A DNA stretch of 64,000 nt from Candidatus Kapaibacterium thiocyanatum (lineage in GTDB: Bacteria > Bacteroidota > Ignavibacteria > Kapaibacteriales > Kapaibacteriaceae). Position 1 is the first letter of the stretch. Each line of letters opens with the position of its first letter. A model generated the notes under the pieces. It worked only from the letters and a program-made list of their open reading frames with translations, ran no database searches and was not told the DNA's origin. Both the position numbers and the translations under genes were made by a program. Of the stretch, positions 52,863 through 61,290 are shown piece after piece. The stretch covers positions 1 to 64,000 of the forward strand of contig MKVH01000008.1 of NCBI GenBank assembly GCA_001899175.1. The letters are read 5' to 3'.

Positions 52863-53774
52863 TTACCTTTCGCCGGCTGTTTTTTCCGCGACGCGCAGTC
52901 GGGCGCTCCTGGAGCGGGGATTGCGGGCGATTTCTTCGGACGACGGTTCGATGGGACGCTTGGTGAGGATGGTCAGGACATCACGTCCGTGATCACGGAA
53001 GACGTTCTTGACGATGCGGTCCTCGAGCGAGTGATAGCTCATCACGACGAGGCGTCCACCCGGTGCGAGCAGGGGAATCATGCTCACCAGGACATGCTCC
53101 AGCCGCTCGAGCTCCCGGTTGACGGCGATGCGCAGCGCTTGGAAGACGCGCGCCATGGTCCTGGGCTGATGCTGGGGTGGAATGATGCCTACGACGATGT
53201 CGCGAACGTCGATGGTCGTGCGGATGGCCGCGATGCGGCGTCGCTGCACGATGGCGGCCGCGATGCGGCGTGCGGATGGATCCTCGCCGTAATCGAAGAG
53301 GATCCGCGCTATTTCCGCTTCGTCGCGTGTGTTCAGGATGTCGGCTGCCGTCTCGCCTTCTGCGGTGAAGCGCATGTCGAGGGGAGCCTGCTGCCGGAAC
53401 GAGAAACCACGGCCATGATGGTCGAACTGGTAGGAGCTCACCCCAAGATCGAGAAGGATGCCGTCGACCCGACGCTTGTCCCGCATCACGTCCGGCATCT
53501 CTTCGAAGTTGGTATGGACGAGGATGAGGCGGCTGTCGTCACCGCGTGCGAGCTCGTCGGCGAAGCGCTCCGTGCAATGACGGATGGCGACGTCGTCGGC
53601 ATCGAACGAATACAGCCGTCCTTCGTCGTTCAATCGCTCCAGGATCAGCGATGTGTGGCCACCGCCGCCCAGTGTACCATCACAGTACGTTCCATCCGGC
53701 CGGATGCGGAGCATGTCCAGACATTCCGTGGCCATGACGGGGACGTGATACGTCGATTCTTCCAGCCGTGCCAT
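52863..53774 (-). CDS. rsmH: 16S rRNA m4C1402 methyltransferase
   Basis: 303 aa from ATG 53774, overlapping the bshB1 stop (TGATG). Motifs: YHVPVMATECLDML, YCDGTLGGGGHTSLILERL (SAM loop), DGILLDLGVSSYQFDHHGRG, FSFRQQAPLDMR, ARVFQALRIAVNRELERLE and VVMSYHSLEDRIVKN. It methylates N4 of C1402 in 16S rRNA. In most bacteria ftsL, ftsI and murE come next; here murF follows after 50 bp. Confidence 0.97.
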   Translation of the reverse strand: MARLEESTYHVPVMATECLDMLRIRPDGTYCDGTLGGGGHTSLILERLNDEGRLYSFDADDVAIRHCTERFADELARGDDSRLILVHTNFEEMPDVMRDKRRVDGILLDLGVSSYQFDHHGRGFSFRQQAPLDMRFTAEGETAADILNTRDEAEIARILFDYGEDPSARRIAAAIVQRRRIAAIRTTIDVRDIVVGIIPPQHQPRTMARVFQALRIAVNRELERLEHVLVSMIPLLAPGGRLVVMSYHSLEDRIVKNVFRDHGRDVLTILTKRPIEPSSEEIARNPRSRSARLRVAEKTAGER

Positions 53775-54505
53775 CAGAGCAGGACGGAAAGGGATGAAAC
53801 GCCGAGAGGTTCGACGGCCAGGAACGCTTCCGCATGGGCCACGCCGATACGGCTTCCGTAGTAGCGCGAACGTGCCTCGATCTCTTCCAGGAATTCCGGG
53901 CGGGAGATGAAGGTGGACGGTTCGTCCGACGCATACAGTTCGGGCAGATGGAACTGCGACGAAAAGGCGCGGATGGAGCGCATCTTGTCCTCGAACGTTT
54001 CCGAGATATCGACATACAGATCCGGCAGACGCGGGAAGTCGTACTGCTGCTGGAAGCAGAGCAGACGTTTCGGACGGTGTGGTTCCAGCACGACTCCGTC
54101 TCTCGCTATCTCCACCTTGGCCAGTCCGGCGACGAAGGCCGCGGCCCGTGCGAGACGATGTACGGCTTCGTGGTCGGGATGACGTTCGAATGGCGGGGGA
54201 ATGAGCATCAGGGTCGGACGATGTGCGCGGATGGCACCTGCCACGCGACGGATGTTCTCGTCCGTATGCATGATGGCGCCGTCAGTCATGTCGAGACATT
54301 CGCGGATATGGACGCCGAGGATCTCGGATGCTGCCGCGGCTTCTTTCTCGCGGAGTTCGGGCGTGCCGCGCGTACCCAGTTCGCCACGCGTTGCGTCGAC
54401 GAAGGCGACCGTGCGGCCTTCCTTCGTGAGCTTCCTGATCGTACCCGAGCAGGCCAGTTCAGCATCGTCGGGGTGGGCCGACAGAACGAGGACGTCGACA
54501 CTCAT
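53774..54505 (-). CDS. bshB1: Bacillithiol-pathway N-acetyl-glucosaminyl malate deacetylase
   Basis: 243 aa from ATG 54505; the start overlaps the rpiB stop by ATGA. PIG-L/LmbE deacetylase fold: VDVLVLSAHPDDAELACSG (zinc-binding HPDD), FVDATRGELGTRGTPELREK, IPPPFERHPDHEAVHRLARA (third ligand His). The RYYGSRIGVAHAEAF block near the end is typical for BshB1. It frees the amine of GlcNAc-malate in bacillithiol synthesis. No bshA or bshC lies in the window. Confidence 0.9.
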   Translation of the reverse strand: MSVDVLVLSAHPDDAELACSGTIRKLTKEGRTVAFVDATRGELGTRGTPELREKEAAAASEILGVHIRECLDMTDGAIMHTDENIRRVAGAIRAHRPTLMLIPPPFERHPDHEAVHRLARAAAFVAGLAKVEIARDGVVLEPHRPKRLLCFQQQYDFPRLPDLYVDISETFEDKMRSIRAFSSQFHLPELYASDEPSTFISRPEFLEEIEARSRYYGSRIGVAHAEAFLAVEPLGVSSLSVLL

Positions 54506-54945
54506 CCGATGTCTCCCAGTGTATGGATCTTGGCCACGCGGCGCTCGTGACGGCCGCCTTCGAAGGGAGTCGAGAGGAAGGTGCGGACGATCTCCTTGGC
54601 CAGCTCTTCACTGACCAGGCGTTCGCCTACGGCGACCATGTTGGCATTGTTGTGCATGCGTGCCAGGCGTGCCATTTCCACGCTCGTGCAATTCGCCGCG
54701 CGGATACCCTTGACCTTGTCGGCGGCCATGGCGATGCCGATGCCGCTACCGCAGACGAGGACTCCGAACTCCGCCGTACCGTTCTGGACGAGGCGAGCTG
54801 CCGCCACACCGTAGTCGGGATAGTCGGTGGATTCCGTGGAATGCGTTCCGACGTCGATCACGTCATGACCGTCCGCGATGAGCATGGCCTTGAGGGCTTC
54901 CTTGTAGGCGAATCCTGCATGATCCGAACCGATGCTGAGCGTCAT
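54502..54945 (-). CDS. rpiB: Ribose-5-phosphate isomerase B
   Basis: 147 aa from ATG 54945, overlapping the dut stop by 4 bp. Family blocks: LSIGSDHAGFAYKEALKAML, GTHSTESTDYPDYGVAAARL, LVCGSGIGIAMAADKVKGIR (catalytic Cys), ARMHNNANMVAVGERL, and a C-terminal FEGGRHERRVAKI. It interconverts ribulose-5-P and ribose-5-P in the pentose phosphate route. Confidence 0.96.
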   Translation of the reverse strand: MTLSIGSDHAGFAYKEALKAMLIADGHDVIDVGTHSTESTDYPDYGVAAARLVQNGTAEFGVLVCGSGIGIAMAADKVKGIRAANCTSVEMARLARMHNNANMVAVGERLVSEELAKEIVRTFLSTPFEGGRHERRVAKIHTLGDIG

Positions 54946-55394
54946 GGATGTACTCCTGTGCTGCCGAATCCGCCGCTGCCGCGTTCGGTGGCGTCGACGG
55001 CCTCCACGGCGCGCCACTCCACCTGCTCGTGGCGTGCCACGACGAGTTGGGCGATACGTGATCCACGTTCGATGGTGAACGGATCACCTGAAATGTTGGC
55101 GAGAATGACCTTCACTTCACCGCGATAGTCGCTGTCGATCGTACCCGGTGCGTTGAGTGCGAAGACGCCGTTCCTGGCCGCGAGGCCACTTCTGGAACGT
55201 ACCTGGCATTCGAATCCTTTCGGGATGGCCATGACGAGTCCGGTCGGAACGAGGGCAATGGAGCCCGGCTGGACGACGAGGGCCTGGTCGACGGCCGCAT
55301 GGACGTCCATACCGGCCGCACCCGACGTAGCGTAGGAGGGCAGTGGAAGGTCTGCCGCGTGGGGCAGCCGTGTGATGTTGATCTGGAGATTCAT
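54942..55394 (-). CDS. dut: dUTP diphosphatase
   Basis: 150 aa from ATG 55394. Trimeric dUTPase motifs in order: SGAAGMDVHAAV (I), RSRSGLAARNG (II), NAPGTIDSDYRGEVKVIL (III), RGSRIAQLVV (IV), and ERGSGGFGSTG (V, the flexible C-terminal arm). It keeps dUTP out of DNA and supplies dUMP. First gene of the four-gene run dut-rpiB-bshB1-rsmH, whose members overlap by 1-4 bases. Confidence 0.97.
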   Translation of the reverse strand: MNLQINITRLPHAADLPLPSYATSGAAGMDVHAAVDQALVVQPGSIALVPTGLVMAIPKGFECQVRSRSGLAARNGVFALNAPGTIDSDYRGEVKVILANISGDPFTIERGSRIAQLVVARHEQVEWRAVEAVDATERGSGGFGSTGVHP

Positions 55395-55412
55395 GGATGC
55401 AAAACTACCGAA

Positions 55413-56048
55413 CTACTTCCGTCCGAAGTCGGCCGGATTCTCGCCCCAGCGCTCCGTCTCCCATTTGAGCACGACGTTGGGCCACGTATTCGTGTTCAGC
55501 CAGCGCTCCGCACGGTCGAGGAGTTCGAACACGTCGGCATTGCCTGCCGTACGGGCTACGGTGGTCTTGGCATGCTTGTGCCGCAGCCACGAGAGTGCCG
55601 TCCGGCTGTCGCTGTAGATCGGAACGGACGACCCCTTCTGCTTGAGGAGGCCCAGTGCGTGGACGACGGCGAGGAATTCACCGATGTTGTTCGTGCTGTC
55701 CTGGAACGGGCCCATCCTGAAAAGTTCCACGCCGGTGGCGGTATCCACACCGCGATACTCCATGACACCCGTCGTCATGTCGCATGCCGCATCGACGGAA
55801 AGACTCGGCAGACGGGGGCCATCGCCTTCCTTGAAGGTGCGTGGTTTCGCGGGTTTCCTCGTTCCTGCGCCTACGTGCAGATGGGCCGATTCCTCCAGTG
55901 CCGCTTCGGCTTCCGCACGGCTGGGAAAGGCCTTGTACTTGGCACCCGGCACACCGTGAATCTGTGCCTTGCAGGCCTCCCATGAATCGTAGACGCCGGA
56001 ATTGTGGCCATGCCACACGACGTACCATTTGTTCTTTGCTGCTGCCAT
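55413..56048 (-). CDS. RNase HI with N-terminal viroplasmin-like domain
   Basis: 211 aa from ATG 56048. Residues ~1-50 are the hybrid-binding viroplasmin-type domain (KWYVVWHGHNSGVYDSWEAC, then GVPGAKYKAFPSRAEAEAAL). After a linker the RNase H fold begins SLSVDAACDMTTGVMEYRGV (first Asp), then STNNIGEFLAVVHALGLL (Glu), IYSDSRTALSWLRHKHA (Asp), and closes KWETERWGENPADFGRK (last Asp). It removes RNA from RNA-DNA hybrids. This domain pair is common in Bacteroidota. It is 18 bp upstream of dut. Confidence 0.93.
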   Translation of the reverse strand: MAAAKNKWYVVWHGHNSGVYDSWEACKAQIHGVPGAKYKAFPSRAEAEAALEESAHLHVGAGTRKPAKPRTFKEGDGPRLPSLSVDAACDMTTGVMEYRGVDTATGVELFRMGPFQDSTNNIGEFLAVVHALGLLKQKGSSVPIYSDSRTALSWLRHKHAKTTVARTAGNADVFELLDRAERWLNTNTWPNVVLKWETERWGENPADFGRK

Positions 56049-56128
56049 GACCTTCAAGTTGCGAATTGTCACACTATCGGCAGCGCCGTGTACGATCATA
56101 CCGTCAACTTTCTCCCTGGAACGGTGCC

Positions 56129-57673
56129 ATGTATGCACGGACCATCTCCGCTTCGGTCTTCGGTATCGATGCCTTCCGCATCGAAGTGGAAACGCACATC
56201 GATACGGGGCTACCCGGATTCCAGATCGTCGGTCTTCCGGATTCGGCGGTTCGTGAATCGCGCGAGCGGGTCATGGCCGCCATCAAGAACAGTGGCTACG
56301 ACATACCGGCACGCAAGATCATGGTCAATCTCGCCCCTGCGGACGTCCGCAAGGAAGGCAGTGCCTTCGATCTGCCCGTTGCCGTCGGCATTCTCGCCGC
56401 CTACATGAAGGTCGTGCCGAAGGACCTGGACGGAACGGTCATGCTCGGTGAACTGGCATTCGATGGATCGCTGCGCACGATACATGGCGTATTGCCCATC
56501 GCCCTGGCGATGCGCGGACGTCGCATCCGCAGGATGATCGTCCCCGTCCGGAATGCCGGTGAAGCCGCCATCGTCGACGGTGTGGACGTCATACCGGTCT
56601 CGACACTCGTGGAGGCGCTGGAATATCTGGAGGGCAGCCGGGCCATCGAACCGTACCACGTGGACGTCGACCGAATGTTCGAGACGTCACCATCGGTGCA
56701 GATGCCGGATATCCACGACGTGAAAGGACAGGAAGCGGTGAAGCGGGCGATGGAGGTCGCGGCTGCAGGTGGCCATAACATGATCATGGTCGGTCCACCC
56801 GGTGCGGGCAAGACGATGCTCGCGAAGCGCATCGCCACGATATTGCCGCCATTGTCCCTTGCCGAAGCGCTGGAGACGACGAAGATCCATTCCGTGGCGG
56901 GGCTGCTTCCGTCCGGTACGGCCATGGTGACGCAGCGGCCATTCCGCGCGCCGCACCATACCATCAGCGATGCCGCACTGGTCGGAGGAGGTGTAGGTGT
57001 GGTTCGGGCAGGGGAGATATCGCTGGCACATCATGGAGTGCTCTTTCTCGACGAAGTGCCCGAGTTCCAGCGGAACGTGCTCGAAGTCCTTCGTCAGCCA
57101 CTCGAGGACAAGTACATCAGCATCGCACGTTCGAAGATGAGCGTCGAATATCCGGCCAACTTCATGCTCGTCTGTTCCATGAATCCATGTCCGTGCGGCC
57201 AGTTCGGCAATGCCCATCAGGAATGCACCTGTTCCCAGCACGACATCCAGCGTTACATGTCCAGGATCTCGGGACCCCTGCTGGACCGTATCGACATCCA
57301 TGTGGACGTACCTGCCGTACGTATTCATGAACTGGCCGGAACGGGACAGGGTGAAACCAGTGCCGTGATTCGCGGCAGGGTCGTCCATGCCAGGCGCAGG
57401 CAGGCGGCGCGCTTCGAACGGAGTCCACACCTGCACAAGAATGCCGATATGTCGGGCAAGGACGTGGAACGGTATTGCCGTCTGGATGAGGAAAGCCTGA
57501 ACCAGCTCAGAACGGCGATGACCAGGCTCGGACTGTCCGCCAGAGCCTATGACCGCATCCTGAAGGTCTCGAGAACCATCGCCGATCTGGCAGGTACCGA
57601 TGCCATCGATGTCGGACATGTCCGGGAAGCCATCCAGTATCGCAGTCTGGACCGTCCGTACTGGAACGGATGA
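56129..57673 (+). CDS. comM: ComM/YifB family AAA+ ATPase
   Basis: 514 aa from ATG 56129, with the family start YARTISASVFGIDAF. N-terminal Lon-like domain (GLPGFQIVGLPDSAVRESRE, VNLAPADVRKEGSAFDLPVA), then Mg-chelatase-type AAA+: Walker A GPPGAGKTMLAKR, RPFRAPHHTISDAALVGGG, Walker B GVLFLDEVPEF, CSMNPCPCGQFG, and SRISGPLLDRIDIHVDVPAV. A C-terminal helical lid ends QYRSLDRPYW. ComM is a hexameric branch-migration helicase that helps recombine DNA taken up by natural transformation. Confidence 0.95.
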   Translation: MYARTISASVFGIDAFRIEVETHIDTGLPGFQIVGLPDSAVRESRERVMAAIKNSGYDIPARKIMVNLAPADVRKEGSAFDLPVAVGILAAYMKVVPKDLDGTVMLGELAFDGSLRTIHGVLPIALAMRGRRIRRMIVPVRNAGEAAIVDGVDVIPVSTLVEALEYLEGSRAIEPYHVDVDRMFETSPSVQMPDIHDVKGQEAVKRAMEVAAAGGHNMIMVGPPGAGKTMLAKRIATILPPLSLAEALETTKIHSVAGLLPSGTAMVTQRPFRAPHHTISDAALVGGGVGVVRAGEISLAHHGVLFLDEVPEFQRNVLEVLRQPLEDKYISIARSKMSVEYPANFMLVCSMNPCPCGQFGNAHQECTCSQHDIQRYMSRISGPLLDRIDIHVDVPAVRIHELAGTGQGETSAVIRGRVVHARRRQAARFERSPHLHKNADMSGKDVERYCRLDEESLNQLRTAMTRLGLSARAYDRILKVSRTIADLAGTDAIDVGHVREAIQYRSLDRPYWNG

Positions 57674-57817
57674 GCCGCGGTCGAATCTGTCTCGCGACAC
57701 GACTGCGGTGCACGAACCGTGCCGCATACGGGCAGGGCAGTGCGAAAAAATATCTGCCCGGAGGTGGGACGATGTTCCGCCATGCGGTTCATGCTCATAA
57801 CAAGTACGTGTAGCATA

Positions 57818-57996
57818 GGACGTAGAGGAACAGGGACGTTGGTGGTTCCATTCCGGTAGAATGGTTCATATGCGCCCCATGGACCAAGATAAGCTCCGGA
57901 ATGAGTGAAACCTTTCCCTGGGCCTCCCGTAACTCGTTCCGTCCCTCTTTCACATACATCTCGAGGAAGAACAACGTCCCCTGTTCTTCTACGTCC
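57818..57996. repeat. Long-range inverted repeat in a gene-free stretch
   Basis: 57818-57840 and 57973-57996 are complementary over 23-24 bases with one indel and one mismatch (GGACGTAGAGGAACAGGGAC side). In between a CCATTC/GAATGG hairpin (57848-57864) sits in the loop. The whole 57674-58047 gap has no credible gene. It may be a structured RNA or a remnant of a small mobile element. Confidence 0.7.
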
Positions 57997-58047
57997 CATG
58001 CAGGCCGCATCGCACCACGATGAGGCCTGTTTTGTTTTCAGAGACGG

Positions 58048-58968
58048 TCACCGCTCCGGAAGCGGCGGTCGCTGCTGCTTCGTGACGAGCTTGTGGCGCA
58101 GGCTTGCGAGGCCGCTTTCCACGCTCGACATCTTCATCATCAGGTCGGTTTCCGCCTTCAGCGTCACCAGCCCACCGTGGACGGGTCGCCTGGCGGCTTG
58201 CTGCAGTTCGTTCGTCGACACCGGGGAAATGAGCGACGCATCGAGTTTGAACATGGTCGCGATTTTCAGGGCGAAGTCATAGCGGGTCATGTAGTCCGCG
58301 CCTCCGACATGATACAGGCCGGTCCTGCGACGCCGGATGATGCGCGTCACGGCTTCGGCCAGATCTTCCGCATACGTCGGATTCGAATACTGGTCGTTGA
58401 CGACGCGGATGGCAATGCCGGCGTCGATGGACTGGAGTACCCAGCGGACGAAGTCCGGACGGTCGCCGTCGGGGCCATAGACGACATTGGTCCTGACGAC
58501 GGTCGACGGGATGCCCGAACCGAGGCAGACGTTCTCGCCCGCCAGCTTCGATTTGCCGTAATAATTGATCGGATGAGGCGTGTCGAGTTCGGAGTATGGT
58601 CCCTTCTGCCCGTCGAAGACGTAGTCCGTACTGAAGTGGACGAGATGGGCGTCGGCGATGCGAGCCATGCGTGCGAGTTGTTCTACGAGTGTGACGTTCA
58701 GGCTCCATGCCAGTCCGCGGTCGGTCTCGCATTTGTCGACGTTCGTGAGAGCCGCGGTGTTGACGATGACGTTGGGGAGTCGGCCAAGGATGGCTTCCTT
58801 CAGGGCGTTCCGGTCCGTGATGTCCAGGATGCTCGTCTCCACACGGTCATGCGCATACGGTAGTTCGCGTGACGTTATGAGATGCAGTGTGGCGTCCGTT
58901 TCATCCAGCAGCATCGGAATCAACGCTCCTGCGGTCATGCTGCCTGCGCCGATGATGGTTATGGTCAT
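58048..58968 (-). CDS. RmlD-like NAD(P)-dependent sugar reductase
   Basis: 306 aa from ATG 58968. Rossmann start TITIIGAGSMTAGALIPMLL, then the extended-SDR blocks VIVNTAALTNVDKCE, HLVHFSTDYVFDGQKGPYSE, and PINYYGKSKLAGE (the YxxxK pair). RTNVVYGPDGDRPDFVRWVL and VNDQYSNPTYAEDLAEAV are characteristic of RmlD (dTDP-4-dehydrorhamnose reductase). The first loop is GAGSMTAG rather than the standard GxxGxxG, so the cofactor loop is slightly unusual. The other rml genes are not in the window. Confidence 0.8.
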   Translation of the reverse strand: MTITIIGAGSMTAGALIPMLLDETDATLHLITSRELPYAHDRVETSILDITDRNALKEAILGRLPNVIVNTAALTNVDKCETDRGLAWSLNVTLVEQLARMARIADAHLVHFSTDYVFDGQKGPYSELDTPHPINYYGKSKLAGENVCLGSGIPSTVVRTNVVYGPDGDRPDFVRWVLQSIDAGIAIRVVNDQYSNPTYAEDLAEAVTRIIRRRRTGLYHVGGADYMTRYDFALKIATMFKLDASLISPVSTNELQQAARRPVHGGLVTLKAETDLMMKMSSVESGLASLRHKLVTKQQRPPLPER

Positions 58969-58993
58969 GGTCGATGAAGAAGGGTGAAGTGGA

Positions 58994-59590
58994 TCAGGTA
59001 TCGAGGGTTCGTGCGATGCGGTCGACGATGACGTCGATGTGTGAGGTCGATTGCGATGCGGGCATGGTGGAGATGTGAACGACGGCGGCATAGAGTGCTG
59101 AGCTGATCACCGCGGCCATCATATCGGCCTGCTGTTTCGCGGTACTCGTCTTCTTGCCGGCATCGTCGAGCAGTCGCTCGTGGATGTATTCACGCAACTG
59201 CATCTTCACCTCGACTTCGATGGAGGCCTCGAAGACGCGGAGCTCGTTCGAATTCCTTCCTTTCGCCTTGCAGTCGGCATGGACGGTCCGGCGATGTTCG
59301 AGCGTGGCCATGAACAGGTTATGGAGGCATTCGTGCATCGTCTTGCCCTTGACGGCCGTGTGCTTCTGCAGGATCCGTTCGAAACCTTCACGGAGAAAGG
59401 CATCGGCCAGCTCCTGCTTGTCCGCGAAATGGGCATAGAAGGTGGCCCTGTTCACGGTCGCCCTGGTGGCGATCTCCGTGATGGAAATATCCTCGAACGG
59501 CTTCTCGCCCATCAGACCGATGAAGGCATCGAGAAGCAGTCTGCGTGTGCGGACGACACGGGGGTCGACCTGAAGTTCGGTATCCGACAT
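58994..59590 (-). CDS. TetR/AcrR-family repressor
   Basis: 198 aa from ATG 59590. The N-terminal HTH is clear (RTRRLLLDAFIGLMGEKPFE, then DISITEIATRATVNRATFYA and HFADKQELADAFLREGFER). The all-helical C-terminal half is the ligand/dimer domain. It diverges from doxX across 135 bp with three small palindromes, which suggests that it controls itself and the doxX gene. Confidence 0.9.
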   Translation of the reverse strand: MSDTELQVDPRVVRTRRLLLDAFIGLMGEKPFEDISITEIATRATVNRATFYAHFADKQELADAFLREGFERILQKHTAVKGKTMHECLHNLFMATLEHRRTVHADCKAKGRNSNELRVFEASIEVEVKMQLREYIHERLLDDAGKKTSTAKQQADMMAAVISSALYAAVVHISTMPASQSTSHIDVIVDRIARTLDT

Positions 59591-59612
59591 AAGGCTCGTT
59601 CTGTTGGTTAGG

Positions 59613-59699
59613 CGACAGAATGGGCCTTCTGTCGTCTTGGCTCGAAACTCGACGCCTGTAAGTTAGGCAACAGTTGTTGTTTAATCAACGACAGTCGTT
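59613..59699. promoter_or_regulatory. Cluster of small palindromes between tetR and doxX
   Basis: CGACAGAA-N6-TTCTGTCG (59613-59634), CAACAGTTG (59668-59676) and AACGACAGTCGTT (59687-59699). One or more are probably TetR operators. Confidence 0.55.
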
Positions 59700-59725
59700 T
59701 GTCTCATCCAAAACAGAGCGTCGAT

Positions 59726-60160
59726 ATGAAAAGTATTCCTCTCCTCGGCCGTATCCTGTTCGTCGTCATTTTCGTGATGTCGTCATTCGGCCACTTCAGC
59801 AGCGAAAGCATCGGCTTCGCCGCAGCACAGGGCGTCCCGATGGCCGGCGTACTGGTGCCGCTGTCGGGCATCATGGAGCTCATCGGTGCGTTGAGTATCC
59901 TGTTCGGCTACAAGGCCCGGTGGGGTGCCTGGCTCATCGTGCTGTTCCTGCTTCCCGTCACCTTCACCATGCATACGTTCTGGAAGGTCCAGGATCCGAT
60001 GATGGCACGGATGGACATGGTGATGTTCATGAAGAACCTCTCCATGGTCGGTGCGGCCCTCATCATTGCGTACTTCGGTACCGGTCCATTGAGCCTCGAC
60101 CGTCGCGGTGGCCTTGCCGGTCAGGCCGACCTGAACCGGAGTGAACCGTCCGGAGCATGA
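59726..60160 (+). CDS. DoxX-family membrane protein
   Basis: 144 aa from ATG 59726; a start 27 bases upstream would begin inside the last palindrome. Four membrane segments: LLGRILFVVIFVMSSFGHF, GVLVPLSGIMELIGALSILF, WGAWLIVLFLLPVTFTMHTF and MFMKNLSMVGAALIIAYFGT. DoxX proteins sit in the inner membrane and are often part of redox or stress responses. Its 3' end overlaps the convergent VOC gene by 40 bp. Confidence 0.9.
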   Translation: MKSIPLLGRILFVVIFVMSSFGHFSSESIGFAAAQGVPMAGVLVPLSGIMELIGALSILFGYKARWGAWLIVLFLLPVTFTMHTFWKVQDPMMARMDMVMFMKNLSMVGAALIIAYFGTGPLSLDRRGGLAGQADLNRSEPSGA

Positions 60161-60561
60161 TCGAACATCGGTCCCCACGCCACTTCCCAGTGGAATCCGT
60201 CGGGATCGGCGAAGTACCCGCTGAAGCCTCCCCAGAACGTATCCTGGGGAGGTTTGGCGATGGTGGCACCTGCCTGTGCGACGTGATCGAAGATGGCAAG
60301 TACTTCGTCCTTCGAGCGGGCGTTGTAGGCGAGGGTCATGCCTCTGAACCCGCCGGTACGATCGAAGGCAAGGCCGGGATCGATGTCCTCGGCGAGCTTG
60401 TCGAGGGGATAGAGCGCCAGCCATACTCCAGGCAGTTCGAAGAATGCGATTCCGTCGAAGTCGCTGTTGGGATGGATTCCGAAGACCATCCGGTAGAATG
60501 TCGTGGAGAGTTCGAGATCGGTCACGCCGAGTGTCACGATCGTCATGCGGGGAAGTGTCAC
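60121..60561 (-). CDS. VOC/glyoxalase-type protein
   Basis: 146 aa. The start is GTG 60561 because AGGAGG stands five bases upstream, one of the best ribosome sites in the window; ATG 60546 lacks one. Two beta-alpha-beta-beta-beta modules: MTIVTLGVTDLELSTTFYRM and YFADPDGFHWEVAWGP (the usual metal Glu in WEV). Similar to the glyoxalase/bleomycin-resistance group. The substrate is unknown. Confidence 0.88.
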   Translation of the reverse strand: MTLPRMTIVTLGVTDLELSTTFYRMVFGIHPNSDFDGIAFFELPGVWLALYPLDKLAEDIDPGLAFDRTGGFRGMTLAYNARSKDEVLAIFDHVAQAGATIAKPPQDTFWGGFSGYFADPDGFHWEVAWGPMFDHAPDGSLRFRSA

Positions 60562-60753
60562 GGTTACCTCCTGTCGATCCGTCAGGGGAAGATCGACGAT
60601 GAAATGGTACGAACGCTGCCGACACCGTCAAACCTAGTATACCTGACTATTATTGTGCGAGACCGATCACAGGTACGATGGCATATATGTGACCGGAATG
60701 GACCGGACGATATGACGGAGCATGTACGACATACCAGTCCGGAAGACGCACCG

Positions 60754-61125
60754 ATGTCATGGTTGAAGAACCTGTTCACCTTCGGCGGCTTGTTCGGTCG
60801 CGGGGCCGAACCGGATCCGCGTGAACAAGCCGTGATCGTCCACTTCCTGTTCGATGATGGAACGATCGATCTGGAAGAACTCTATCAGCTGGAAGAAGAA
60901 CTCGAGAATCTGCTCGACAAGCGGATCGGCCTGTGCGATGGTCACGAAGTGGGTGGTGAGCCTGCCGAAGGGACGATATTCCTCTATGGACCGGATGCCA
61001 GACGTCTGTTCGAAACGGTGGCTCCGGCCCTCCGCCGAGCATCGTTCATGAGACGACCCATCGTCATCCTGCGATTCGGTCCGGCCGAAGACGATAGCTC
61101 GCCTGAGGAAGTGATAGTGATCTGA
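60754..61125 (+). CDS. Small protein of unknown function
   Basis: 123 aa from ATG 60754; an in-frame ATG at 60712 would add 14 residues. It begins SWLKNLFTFGGLFGRG, then a strand VIVHFLFDDGTIDLEELYQL and a Glu-rich helix, then GHEVGGEPAEGTIFLYGPDA and RRPIVILRFGP before an acidic tail. No signal peptide or membrane helix. It looks like a compact alpha/beta cytosolic protein; no family was recognised. The gene-free 60562-60753 stretch before it holds only an AT-richer patch that may be its promoter. Confidence 0.65.
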   Translation: MSWLKNLFTFGGLFGRGAEPDPREQAVIVHFLFDDGTIDLEELYQLEEELENLLDKRIGLCDGHEVGGEPAEGTIFLYGPDARRLFETVAPALRRASFMRRPIVILRFGPAEDDSSPEEVIVI

Positions 61126-61290
61126 AAACGGAGGAACAGACCATGATGTCGGATGGTATCTCGCAGGCCTGGCTCGTCCGTGGGGACCGCATCCGCCGGT
61201 CTGGACCCGGTACCGAAGAGCGGGATCGGCAAGACATGTATGGACATCATCGAGCTCCTGATGACCTCGCAACCATACTGGAGAAGACCG

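Noticed and set aside
56653-56668. Third parS-like site (ACCACGTGGA) inside comM
   Set aside because: Only the inner 10 bases resemble parS; the outer bases differ and it lies in a conserved coding region.
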